The position numbers were made by a program, and so were the translations under genes. Below are positions 29,893 through 39,779 of a DNA stretch of 64,000 nucleotides, in pieces. Position 1 is the first letter of the stretch. The number at the start of each line of letters is the position of its first letter. The stretch is from Armatimonadota bacterium. GTDB lineage: Bacteria; Armatimonadota; UBA5829. The stretch covers positions 25,393 to 89,392 of the forward strand of contig JAPLCU010000018.1 of NCBI GenBank assembly GCA_026392045.1. Direction: 5' to 3'. Below the pieces are notes generated by a model. That model ran no database searches, was not told the DNA's origin, and saw only the letters and a list, made by a program, of their open reading frames with translations.

Positions 29893-30798
29893 TTACGCCC
29901 TGCGCCTTCTTATGCCGATAAGTCCTGCCAAGCCGCCAAGCAAAACGATGATTGATGACGGCTCAGGGACGGGAGTCATATCATAAACGAAACCCTGATA
30001 GCCTTCCTCCTCGTTCCAGGAGTAGCCGACAATATTGTTACCGTCGATACCTGTAGCGAAGGTGCTATACGCTCCGGGTGCATCCAGCGTCATCCAGGTA
30101 GCACCGTCATACACAAAACTGTGGTACCCACTGTTATAGTAGTAGCCGACAATATTGTTATCGTCGATGCCTGTGGCGTGGGTGCTCGTCGCTCCAGGTG
30201 CATCCAGCATCATCCAGGTAGCACCGTCATACACAAAACCGTGGCTCACACCACCTCCGGTGACGTAGTTGCCGACAATATTGTTACCGGAAATGTCCAA
30301 GGCATATGTGCTCGTCGCTCCTGGCTTGTCCAGCGTCGTCCAGGTAGCACCGTCATACAAAAAGCCGTGGTACCCGCTGTTGTAATAGGCTCCGACAATA
30401 TTGTTACCATCGATGTCCTCGGCGTATGTGCTCGTCGCTCCAGGCTTGTCCAGCGTCGTCCAGGTAGCACCATCATACAAAAAGCCGTGGGTAGCCATAG
30501 TCCAGTCACGGTATAGTCCGACAATATTGTTACCGTCGATGCCATAGGCGTGGGTAAGGTCCGTCTCTGGCTTGTCCACCGTCTTCCAGGCTAAACCGTT
30601 GCATACGAAGCCGTGGTCGCGACCACTGACGCTGTAGACTCCGACAATATTGTTACCGGAGATGCCTAAGGGCATGGTCTCCGTCGCACCAAGTCCAGCC
30701 ACAGTTCTCCACGTCCCCGCATGAGCAATACCACCCAGGCTCAGCAGCGCGATGGCTGCTGTTACTTGAAATACTTTCTTGATCTTTTCTTCCATTCC
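29893..30798 (-). CDS. PEP-CTERM sorting domain protein with HAF-like repeats
   Basis: Repeated DGNNIVGxY...GFLYDGATWTTLDKPGATSTYA; C-terminal VPEPSSIIVLLGGLAGLIGIRRRRA. Confidence 0.88.
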   Translation of the reverse strand, partial: GMEEKIKKVFQVTAAIALLSLGGIAHAGTWRTVAGLGATETMPLGISGNNIVGVYSVSGRDHGFVCNGLAWKTVDKPETDLTHAYGIDGNNIVGLYRDWTMATHGFLYDGATWTTLDKPGATSTYAEDIDGNNIVGAYYNSGYHGFLYDGATWTTLDKPGATSTYALDISGNNIVGNYVTGGGVSHGFVYDGATWMMLDAPGATSTHATGIDDNNIVGYYYNSGYHSFVYDGATWMTLDAPGAYSTFATGIDGNNIVGYSWNEEEGYQGFVYDMTPVPEPSSIIVLLGGLAGLIGIRRRRA

Positions 30799-31093
30799 GA
30801 CTCTCTTTGGAGTCATTCAAAGTGTTGTGATAGACAAAAAGCCCCTGGCAATCCTGATATTGCTGGGACTTGTACGCAGTATAGCACTGATTTTCGGAAA
30901 GTCAACCAGTTTGCTCTAAAACAGTCGCATTTATTATTTGCGTGCTCGCAAGTTTAGTTTTTTAGAACTGTATATGTGCGTATAAGCAATAGGGTTCATC
31001 CACAAATTTCCCCATTGAGCCAGTGGATTAAGTGGGGTATTTGTGATAAAGTAGAGCATGAAAAGAAAGTCCGCTTGATTCGAGGAAATAATA

Positions 31094-32506
31094 TTGGACG
31101 ATAATCAGGGATCGGCGATGGATTGCGGCAGCCGATCCACATATAAAGCACTGCAAAAGCGCATAAACGCAGCCGGTCTGTGGCGTATCCCAGGCGAGCC
31201 GGATGGTCAGCGCTCGCATCTCTTGGGGGCCGAGCCATTTTGCCTCAGCCAGGCGCAGGCCGAGCAGTTGGATAAGCTGGGCGAGGCGCTGCTGACGTTT
31301 TATAAGGCTTTCAACGACCTCTACCTCAAAGCTCACCAAGCATGGGTGAACAGCTGCCTTGATATTGGCAAAGGCGATGATCTGCTGCGCCATGCCGCTA
31401 TGAAATATCAGCGGCGGGCGCTGCCAGGCATTATTCGCCCTGATATTCTTATGACAAGCGACGGATTTGTGATCACTGAACTAGACAGCGTGCCCGGTGG
31501 GTTCGGTCATTTGGATTGCCTTTCCGCCGCTTATGAAGACGCTGGCTGGGAGTTGATCGGGTCCAAAAGGGGGATTCGGGACGGTTTCGCGGGGATGCTT
31601 AGGAGTTCATCGGCTGCGGATGAGCCCGTTTGCGCGATTGTTGTCTCGGACGAATCCGTGGATTATCTGCCTGAGATGACATATATTGCACGCGAGCTGC
31701 GCGAGGTTGGGCTGCGGGCGTATACTGTTCGGCCCAAAGAAGTGTTGTTCACCGAGGACGGCCTGTTCATCGAACCTGGGGGTGAGCGGCTGCGGGTGGA
31801 CGTTTTATATCGGTTTTTCGAGCTTTTCGATCTGCTCAATATTCCAAAGGCCGAACTATTTGCGTATGCAGCGAAAAAGAAGCAGGTGGTGGTAACCCCG
31901 CCGTATAAGCATTTCCTAGAGGAGAAAATGTTGCTGGCTATGCTTCACAGTGATGTGCTGAGGGCATATTGGCTTCAGGCATTAGGCCAGGAAAACTATG
32001 CGCTGCTGATCTCAACAACCGCGCCGACCTGGATCATGGACAATCGCCCCGTGCCGCCGCATGCCCAGATTTCGGGGTTCCGGTGGCGGGGAAACCCCAT
32101 CAGGGACTGGCGAGAGATTGCATCGGCCACACAAAAAGAGCGCGCGTTGGTATTGAAACCATCGGGGTTTTCGCCGCTCGCCTGGGGCGCGAGGGGGGTC
32201 AAGGTCGGTCACGATATGCCGGAGGTGGAATGGGCGCAGGCGGTGGAAATGGCGTTGGCAAGTTTTGATAATGCGCCGTATGTGCTGCAGCCGTTTCATG
32301 ATACGGCCCTTTTCGGGGTAAATTATTTCGGAGAATCGGCAGACGATATTCGGGAGATGAGCGCGCGCGTGAGGCTTTGCCCTTATTACTTCGTGGAGAA
32401 TGATGGCGCCAAACTTGGCGGGGCGCTCGCCACCGCTTGCCCGAAGAACAAGAAATTGATACATGGCATGGCGGACGCTGTGATGGTCCCCTGCCGTGTC
32501 GGTTAG
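31094..32506 (+). CDS. ATP-grasp-like protein resembling glutathionylspermidine synthase/circularly permuted ATP-grasp family
   Basis: IIRPDILMTSDGFVITELDSVPGGFGHLDCL; ALVLKPSGFSPLAWGARGVKVG. Confidence 0.55.
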   Translation: MDDNQGSAMDCGSRSTYKALQKRINAAGLWRIPGEPDGQRSHLLGAEPFCLSQAQAEQLDKLGEALLTFYKAFNDLYLKAHQAWVNSCLDIGKGDDLLRHAAMKYQRRALPGIIRPDILMTSDGFVITELDSVPGGFGHLDCLSAAYEDAGWELIGSKRGIRDGFAGMLRSSSAADEPVCAIVVSDESVDYLPEMTYIARELREVGLRAYTVRPKEVLFTEDGLFIEPGGERLRVDVLYRFFELFDLLNIPKAELFAYAAKKKQVVVTPPYKHFLEEKMLLAMLHSDVLRAYWLQALGQENYALLISTTAPTWIMDNRPVPPHAQISGFRWRGNPIRDWREIASATQKERALVLKPSGFSPLAWGARGVKVGHDMPEVEWAQAVEMALASFDNAPYVLQPFHDTALFGVNYFGESADDIREMSARVRLCPYYFVENDGAKLGGALATACPKNKKLIHGMADAVMVPCRVG

Positions 32507-32549
32507 CGCCATTCTCTGCACTCTTGCGGAGAGATAAAGTGAGGAAATT

Positions 32550-33476
32550 ATGCTTGAAAAGGTATCCGATCATATTGAATCTCTGATGGTTTATGAAGAA
32601 GCTATCCGCCGCCAGTTTGAGATTAGCAAAGAAGAACTGGCTCAGGATTTGCAGGGCAATTGCGACCCGCTGCATGAAGATGAATATGAAGTTGCGCCGG
32701 GGATGATCAACAAATACGGCAACCGTGTACTTTGTCTGCTCACGGCTGAGTGCGCCGCTTATTGCCGGTTTTGCACCCGTCGGAGGCTCGTTTCAAACAG
32801 CGGGCAGGGGCATGTGGATCGCGCACAAGTCAACATGTGGGCCGAGTATCTTTCGCGGCATCCTGAAGTGAGCGAAGTCATTCTTTCCGGCGGCGACCCG
32901 TTTATTGTGGATAATTGCATGTTCGGTTATGTGCTCAATACTCTGTCGGAAGTCGAGTCCATTAAGGTTTTACGGATTGGCACTCGCGCGCCTGTCAGCG
33001 ACCCTTCGTTGATCAGCTGCTGCAAACTCGGCGCTATTCAGAGGGTGGAGCAGCCGGTATATGTTGGGATTCATTTCGAGCACCCGACGGAGATCACGCA
33101 TCGGACCGTCAAAAGCATCAAGGACCTCATTTCCGCCGGGGCGATACTGTATTCTCAGTCGGTTTTCTTGAAGGGTGTAAATGACGACTACGAGACGCTT
33201 TATGAGCTCTTTTCTCGGCTTGTAGAGATTGGGGTGAGGCCGTATTACATTTACAGATGCGACCCTGTGCCGGGCGCGATGCATTTCATTGTGGAACCGT
33301 ATATTGAGCGACAGATTATGACCCGGTTGCGCCGTAATCTTTCCGGTCTTGCCTGCCCGACCTATGTCATTGATTCGCCCGATGGCATCGGAAAAGTGCC
33401 TGTGCCATTGGATTTTTGGGACGGCGACAAGGCAACCTATACCGATTTTGAGGGTAAGAGACACTATATAGAGTGA
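32550..33476 (+). CDS. KamA/EpmB-family radical SAM protein (lysine 2,3-aminomutase-like, short form)
   Basis: CAAYCRFCTRRR (CxxxCxxC), VILSGGDPFI, RIGTRAPVSDP, YYIYRCDPVPGAMHF. Confidence 0.9.
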   Translation: MLEKVSDHIESLMVYEEAIRRQFEISKEELAQDLQGNCDPLHEDEYEVAPGMINKYGNRVLCLLTAECAAYCRFCTRRRLVSNSGQGHVDRAQVNMWAEYLSRHPEVSEVILSGGDPFIVDNCMFGYVLNTLSEVESIKVLRIGTRAPVSDPSLISCCKLGAIQRVEQPVYVGIHFEHPTEITHRTVKSIKDLISAGAILYSQSVFLKGVNDDYETLYELFSRLVEIGVRPYYIYRCDPVPGAMHFIVEPYIERQIMTRLRRNLSGLACPTYVIDSPDGIGKVPVPLDFWDGDKATYTDFEGKRHYIE

Positions 33477-33520
33477 TGGCGGCCGCATCGGAGATTGCGC
33501 CGAACATAGGAGGAAATGCC

Positions 33521-33763
33521 ATGCTTAAACTTTATCAGGCTGAATGGTGCCCTTATTGCGCTAGTGTGCGCTCTAAAATGACCGCGCTCGGGATCACCTA
33601 TATAAATATCAATGTGCCGCGGGCTAAGGCTGATCGGAAGGAATTGACCGAAATATCCGGTCAGGCTGGGATTCCGACGCTTGTCACGGAGGATGGCACG
33701 GTGATCGCCAATGACGATGAGGCCATTAATAAATATCTTGAGGATAATTACGCCAAAGCCTAG
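33521..33763 (+). CDS. Glutaredoxin-like protein
   Basis: LYQAEWCPYCASVRSKMTALGITY...AGIPTLVTEDG. Confidence 0.88.
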   Translation: MLKLYQAEWCPYCASVRSKMTALGITYININVPRAKADRKELTEISGQAGIPTLVTEDGTVIANDDEAINKYLEDNYAKA

Positions 33764-33954
33764 CAGGGCGCGGATAAAGTCACAGTGATATACTTCGGGA
33801 CTGTTTTTCGTCCCGAAGTGTGAGGTTCTCAAGCGTGCTTCGGGGCGAAAAGGGAGCCCACGAAGCATAGTCCGGCTGATTAGCAGACTTTATCCGGAGG
33901 CTGCTAGCCTGATATATTTCATAGACAACAATCTTTTACAGAGGTAGATGATAG

Positions 33955-36402
33955 GTGATTTTTGCTCAAACTCTCGATGGCGCCTGGAAGCTCAGACGGG
34001 TGGGATCTAAGAGTGCATTCAAGGCTCATGTGCCGGGCAGCGTGCATTTGGACCTGATGCGCGCGAAAAAGATCGAGGACCCGTTTGTCGGTGATAACGA
34101 GTTCGCGGTCTCGTGGGTGCATGAGTGCGATTGGGAATACAGCAGGACGTTTGAGGCTGATCCTGAACTCTTGAAAGGCAACCGCATCTTCCTGGAATGC
34201 GAGGGGTTGGATACGTTCGCCCAGATATCGCTGAATGGCGCACCTCTTGGGGCAACGGATAATATGTATGTCTCGCATCGCTTCGATGTGAGCAAAAAGC
34301 TGATTCCGGGCCAAAACGAGCTGAAAATCACTTTTCAATCGCCTGTGAACTACGTAAAGCCGCTGTTGGAACAGGACCCGCTGCACAGTCCTGGTGATTC
34401 GCTGCCGGGCGCAAGCTACACGCGCAAGTCACCCTCGCAGTGGGGTTGGGATTGGGGACCTAAACTGCCCACCAGCGGCATTTGGAAGCCTATTCGGCTC
34501 GCTGCATATAGCATCGCGAGAATAGATGATATTCGGGTGCAGCAGAAGCATGGGCGCAGCGGAAGCGTGGCGCTGGATGTGCTGGTAACGCTTGAAAGGT
34601 ATAAGCGCACGTCTTGCGGGATAGAAATAACGCTCACACACCCGGATGGCCATGTCGAGGCGAAACACTGCAAGGCCATCGGCGCCAATGCGAAGCGCTC
34701 GATCAATATTGATAAACCCGAGTTGTGGTGGCCAAACGGCTATGGAGATCAGCCGCTTTATACCCTGGAAGCGAGTATAATTTGTGATGACCGGCCGCTT
34801 GGAACTCTCAAACGCCGAATAGGCCTGCGCACCATAAGGCTCGAACAGAGGAAAGACAACCACGGCCGCAGCTTTACTTTCATCGTAAACGGCGTCAAAC
34901 TCTTCTGCAAGGGAGCCGATTGGATTCCGGCAGACCAGTTCCCCGCGCGAGTCACAGAAGAGCATTATCGGCACCTCATCTCCAGCGCCGCAAAGGCAAA
35001 CATGAACATGCTCCGCGTTTGGGGCGGAGGTATTTATGAGAACGACGTTTTCTATGATCTCTGCGACGAATACGGCGTGCTGATCTGGCAGGATTTTATG
35101 TTCGCCTGCTCGATGTATCCCGTCAATAAAGAGTTTCTGGCTAATGTCGAACGCGATGTGGGGCATAACATAGTTCGCCTGCGTGATCATGCGTGCCTTG
35201 CGCTGTGGTGCGGGAACAACGAAATGGAATGGTTCCTGGCGGATCGCTGGGGAGGCGACAAGAACGCTCTGCGGCGAAAGCAGTATTCCAAGATTTTCCA
35301 TGAGCTGATACCCTCGATTGTGAACAAACTTGATCCCGCAACTGCGTATTGGCCAAGCTCTCCTGCATCGCATCAGCCTTTCGATAAGCCGAACGACCAG
35401 AGCAGCGGCGATGGACACTATTGGGACGTCTGGCACGGTCGGTTGCCATTCACCGCCTACCGAACCCAGTATCACAGGTTTATGAGCGAGTTCGGGTTTG
35501 AATCATTGCCATCGTATGAGACTTGCAAAGCCTTTGCCGGCGGCGATGATTTGAATATTACCAGCTATGTCATGGAGCGCCATCAGAAAAACAGCGCCGG
35601 AAATGGTCTGATTTTGCATTATCTGGCGCAGACATTTAGAATGCCCAAGAACTTTGAGATGATGTGCTATGTCAGCCAATTATTGCAGGCTGAGGCGATG
35701 CGTTATGGCGTGGAACACTGGCGACGCCACCGCGGCAGGTGCATGGGCGCGTTGTATTGGCAGTTTAACGATTGCTGGCCCGTTTGCAGTTGGTCCAGCA
35801 TAGATTATTACGGCAGATGGAAAGCGCTGAACTACGCGGCAAAGCGTTTCTACTCGCCGATAATGCTCTCCGTCTGCGAAGAAGGCGCTCACGCGCAGAT
35901 TCATGTGACCAACGACACGACCGAAGCTGCGAAGATAGAAGTGCGATGGTCGCTGGAACGCCTGGACGGCAAAGTGATCAGAAAGAGCAAGATAAAAACT
36001 ATCATTGACGCCGAGCAAAGCAAGAATTTAGCCGATCTTGATTTCAGCGACGACCTCATCGACGATGACATCAGGCAGGCGGTATTGGTTCATGAACTGC
36101 TCGTAAATGGCAAGCACGCCAGCATCGGCATGACATCGTTTGTGCCCAGCAAGCACCTCGATCTGCCTGCAACTAAGATTATGGTGAAACCCAAAACAGA
36201 CGAAAACGGCGCTTATCTTGAAGTAACTTCGGAAAAGACAGCGCGGTTTGTGTGGTTGGCGATACCCAGGCACGACGTTATCTTCTCGGATAATTACTTC
36301 GATCTTCCTGCGGGAAGAAAGGTGATAGTGCGAATAGACGGGGCCGTCAGCCCATCGGCTTTGTCTAAGGTGAAGGCTTTTTCATTGAGGGATTCTTATT
36401 AA
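33955..36402 (+). CDS. Beta-mannosidase-like glycoside hydrolase family 2
   Basis: VPGSVHLDLMRAKKIEDPF, SQWGWDWGPKLPTSGIWKPI, LRVWGGGIYENDVFYDLCDEYGVLIWQDFMFACSMYP, WCGNNEMEW. Confidence 0.94.
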   Translation: MIFAQTLDGAWKLRRVGSKSAFKAHVPGSVHLDLMRAKKIEDPFVGDNEFAVSWVHECDWEYSRTFEADPELLKGNRIFLECEGLDTFAQISLNGAPLGATDNMYVSHRFDVSKKLIPGQNELKITFQSPVNYVKPLLEQDPLHSPGDSLPGASYTRKSPSQWGWDWGPKLPTSGIWKPIRLAAYSIARIDDIRVQQKHGRSGSVALDVLVTLERYKRTSCGIEITLTHPDGHVEAKHCKAIGANAKRSINIDKPELWWPNGYGDQPLYTLEASIICDDRPLGTLKRRIGLRTIRLEQRKDNHGRSFTFIVNGVKLFCKGADWIPADQFPARVTEEHYRHLISSAAKANMNMLRVWGGGIYENDVFYDLCDEYGVLIWQDFMFACSMYPVNKEFLANVERDVGHNIVRLRDHACLALWCGNNEMEWFLADRWGGDKNALRRKQYSKIFHELIPSIVNKLDPATAYWPSSPASHQPFDKPNDQSSGDGHYWDVWHGRLPFTAYRTQYHRFMSEFGFESLPSYETCKAFAGGDDLNITSYVMERHQKNSAGNGLILHYLAQTFRMPKNFEMMCYVSQLLQAEAMRYGVEHWRRHRGRCMGALYWQFNDCWPVCSWSSIDYYGRWKALNYAAKRFYSPIMLSVCEEGAHAQIHVTNDTTEAAKIEVRWSLERLDGKVIRKSKIKTIIDAEQSKNLADLDFSDDLIDDDIRQAVLVHELLVNGKHASIGMTSFVPSKHLDLPATKIMVKPKTDENGAYLEVTSEKTARFVWLAIPRHDVIFSDNYFDLPAGRKVIVRIDGAVSPSALSKVKAFSLRDSY

Positions 36403-36470
36403 ATAGGGGGCAGTATCGGGAAAGGGGTTTCCCGATACAACGAACCATCCCATAAGCTCAATGCACCAAG

Positions 36471-36540
36471 GCCACACTTCGCCATCCTGAGGCCACACTT
36501 CGCCATCCTGAGGCCACACTTCGCCATCCTGAGGCCACTC
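36471..36540. repeat. Tandem 21-bp repeat GCCACACTTCGCCATCCTGAG (3+ copies)
   Basis: Units at 36471, 36492, 36513 followed by GCCACTCGAAGGATGAGCAGCATGATAAG. Confidence 0.93.
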
Positions 36541-36975
36541 GAAGGATGAGCAGCATGATAAGCCATCAAACTTAGTCTTTTTGTGTGCAAATAGTTTTAT
36601 CCCACAAAACGAAATGGTCGCTGAGCGTGAATTGAGCTGATTTCGTTCCTTCCAAAACAGCGAAATTCGGGTCTAAAAAGTGCAAAACAAAATGCCTTGA
36701 GCACCCCCTTTATTTGCGCCAAAATAATTTGCCTCTCATGTACTAGACAACGAGAATGCCCATATTTGGCCTAATTTCCGGTATATTTCAGTTAAATCTC
36801 GTTCACATGTTGTGGGCGGCGAGATTTTAAGCTCCTGAACCACTGAGACACTGAGGGGAATGAATGGGATGAAACTTGGATTGGGGGGTTTATCTGTGTA
36901 GTGAGGGGTTTCGGGAAAAGGGTTTCCCGAAACAATTAACAATTAACAGTATAAAAAAAGGGACATCTATTTTAC

Positions 36976-38505
36976 CTAATCAAAAAGAGCTGGCTGAACC
37001 GCACGGCGTTTTGCACCATACCTACCACTTACTTCTCTAAGGTATACAAACTCAGCAAGGCGTTCCTCACAACCCAGTTCTTGAGCCAGAGCTCTGATAT
37101 CCAAGCGACGCAAGAGATCAACAGTAATAGGACGTTTTGAATCACGGAAAAGAAGTGAGCTATAAAACTCCTGTGAAGGTTCTGAAGATAACAGATGCAA
37201 AAGCAAGTTTGCCTCCTCCTCAGTATCGCATGCCAAGAAATAGCAGGTATCATCCATAACAGACGGCTTGCTCTCAAATGATGGTACTATACGGAATGCC
37301 AATCTCTTATAGAGACCGGAGACGGCGACCTTCCACGGACCAAAGGTATAATCACCTACACCAAATACGGCAAACCGCGGCTGATGCTTGTATATGGTAC
37401 TTCGCCGGTTCTCCATTTGGACCCCGTGGCTTTCAAGGTAGGCCCACGTCTTCGGAGCTAGCTGTCTGATAACATGCGTATCATCGCCAACTCTTCTTTG
37501 CGGCACCAGTAGATAACGCTTCGGTGCGTCGATTCGGTCATTGGCAATATCGGAGCTCTTAAACAAAGGAAACAAGTAGGTGTCCTCTATTTCTACACGC
37601 TCATGCATTCCGTTAATGTAGCCCGTTGATGTAGGTTTAAGCTCCATAACTGCCGAACAATCATGCTTTATGCCAGACCGCCAGCGAAATGGGCTGTGAC
37701 CTGACAAGCTACGCCAATGAAGATACCTGTCCACATCTGCGACTATTTGACCATCAATGTAGCCAATCTTGCTTCCACTATTGTGTTTAGACAAATTTGG
37801 ATAGACGACACATGTATCACAATTACTGGCAGGAGCAAGAACACAGACTAGCAGGCATGCATCAACGGAAACACCAAAACTAGCTTGCGCATCAATCAGA
37901 TGCATGCTGGCTGACTGAATCTGAATACCAGAACGCCAAGCGTAAGCGAGAACCTTTCTGGCCACGGAAGTTTTGCACAACATGGCGAGAACAGCATTAT
38001 GCTCTGAGAGCCAATCAAGAAGGCGAATCAGCATCCACTCAGAAATGTCAAAGTTGCTCTTTCCAGATATTGCTTCGTAACCAGATACCCCATCCGCATT
38101 GGATTTGTCTGGCGAGTTCAGGCTGCCAAGTTTACTCAGGTGTGTGTTAGTGACCCAAGGCGGATTACCAACTACCAAAATAGGAGTAGCACAATCCATT
38201 AGAAACTGCTTCCAGTTGGTGGAAAAGAAATCGCCTTGTGTCAGATCAGCAGTCGGGCATTCCAGTTCAACACGTTGCTGAGCCTTCGCTACATATTCCG
38301 GGTTAATATCCACACCAAAAGCCTGCTTAGTGGTGGGAAACGCCTTGAGGGCGGCAACAAGGAGATTGCCAACACCACATGTCGGCTCAACAATTGTGGC
38401 CGGGCATGGAATGGATTCTGCAAGTAACCGGCATACGGCCTCCGCAAGCTGTGGCGGCGTCTGAAAGTCACCGAATTCTGCGATCTGTTTTCTGTCATTC
38501 AGCAT
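36976..38505 (-). CDS. N6-adenine DNA methyltransferase (Type II-like)
   Basis: FGDFQTPPQLAEAV, VEPTCGVGNLLVAAL, VVGNPPWVTN. Confidence 0.88.
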   Translation of the reverse strand: MLNDRKQIAEFGDFQTPPQLAEAVCRLLAESIPCPATIVEPTCGVGNLLVAALKAFPTTKQAFGVDINPEYVAKAQQRVELECPTADLTQGDFFSTNWKQFLMDCATPILVVGNPPWVTNTHLSKLGSLNSPDKSNADGVSGYEAISGKSNFDISEWMLIRLLDWLSEHNAVLAMLCKTSVARKVLAYAWRSGIQIQSASMHLIDAQASFGVSVDACLLVCVLAPASNCDTCVVYPNLSKHNSGSKIGYIDGQIVADVDRYLHWRSLSGHSPFRWRSGIKHDCSAVMELKPTSTGYINGMHERVEIEDTYLFPLFKSSDIANDRIDAPKRYLLVPQRRVGDDTHVIRQLAPKTWAYLESHGVQMENRRSTIYKHQPRFAVFGVGDYTFGPWKVAVSGLYKRLAFRIVPSFESKPSVMDDTCYFLACDTEEEANLLLHLLSSEPSQEFYSSLLFRDSKRPITVDLLRRLDIRALAQELGCEERLAEFVYLREVSGRYGAKRRAVQPALFD

Positions 38506-38509
38506 AATC

Positions 38510-39166
38510 TTAGAGCAACCTCGAAATTCCTTCGATAGCCCCTGCTTCTCTGATCACTCTCCCATATTGCAGCCGCCACTGCAACGCATTGGATATCGTG
38601 AGATATCCTTGTACAGGTGGCCCTTGGATTAGCAGGTCTGCGGCGATATTGTGCGCCTCGATATCATCCACTAGCAGGAAACGATCATTCAGAAACGCCA
38701 CAATATCCGCTTCATCCGCGCCGTTCGCTAGAATCTGCCTCAACCCCAGCGTCATCTGATAATCGGCGGTTCTAGTTGCATCAACAAAAATCGTGTGCTG
38801 GATGTTTAGGATGCCGGTTTGTGTTTGTGCATCGTCTGTCTTCTCATAGACGAATACAAGAAGTGAGTATCCTAGTCCAAAGATCTTCTGGCGCGCAGAC
38901 TTGTATGGACAGGATGATTGAGGCTGTGTAATGCTTGTGGTTTTAACATCAATTTGCAGGTCCGGAAAATCGATGCCCTTGGCGGCGTTACTTACAACAA
39001 AGTCATATTTTTGGCTCAGATACATCCTAAACTTAGCCTCAAAATACGTTCCCACTGCTTTTCCATCCGTGACACCATATAGGGCCGGCTCGGGATGTGC
39101 AGATTCGAGTTTGGCAAATTTCGCTGCGTGATCGAGCAACAGGTCAATGGTCAACGAAGGTAGCAT
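38510..39166 (-). CDS. Putative restriction endonuclease, PD-(D/E)xK-like
   Basis: FPDLQIDVKTTS motif; four bases from the methyltransferase gene. Confidence 0.7.
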   Translation of the reverse strand: MLPSLTIDLLLDHAAKFAKLESAHPEPALYGVTDGKAVGTYFEAKFRMYLSQKYDFVVSNAAKGIDFPDLQIDVKTTSITQPQSSCPYKSARQKIFGLGYSLLVFVYEKTDDAQTQTGILNIQHTIFVDATRTADYQMTLGLRQILANGADEADIVAFLNDRFLLVDDIEAHNIAADLLIQGPPVQGYLTISNALQWRLQYGRVIREAGAIEGISRLL

Positions 39167-39240
39167 TATTTTAAGTCTCCAGTTATTCGTATGAGTTTCT
39201 TTATTATTATATCAGGCAACCGGTCATTCTTACTAATTCG

Positions 39241-39578
39241 GGCAAATTGCAGGTGAGCAAGGTCGCGAAACCGATACTCACGCCCATTTCGCCCGATAAA
39301 GAATCCGAAATCCGCTCGGAGATTTCAGACAAACCGGCTATGATCATCTTCGACAACCCGACGGAAACCGATTTCCATATCTTCAAGCTGGACGAAAACG
39401 GCGAGCGCCAAAACCCGCACCACCGAGCACGAAGGCAGCGCCACACTGCACGCAGGCAACCGAGACGGCCACGAAAACCTTCGTAGGCAGCGCCTGGCTG
39501 GTAGCCGACATGCAGGGCAAAGCCCTCAGCATCTACATAACGCAAGAGCAGCCGGGTAAGGTAATTTTGGGGAGCTGA
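39241..39578 (+). pseudogene. Frameshifted fragment of a protein-coding gene
   Basis: KVAKPILTPISPDKESEIRSEISDKPAMIIFDNPTETDFHIFKLDENGER then TFVGSAWLVADMQGKALSIYITQEQPGKVILGS in another frame. Confidence 0.45.
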
Positions 39579-39779
39579 AAGTGGAGAGTGGAGAGCTTGT
39601 TCTTGGGAGGGCGAAGGTCCCCCTGAGCCATTTCTCTTCGCAGCTACAAGGCTCGGAGGGAGCCTCGCCCTCCCGTTTTTGCCAAAAAAATTGAATGCTG
39701 CGGGAACTTTTTATTGTGCTAAATTGGAAATTCTGAGATTTCGGTGTGTCGGGAAACTTGTTCCTGACACCGTATCAGC

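Noticed and set aside
34429-35475. 348-aa minus-strand ORF
   Set aside because: Fully antisense to a well-supported GH2 beta-mannosidase; shadow ORF.
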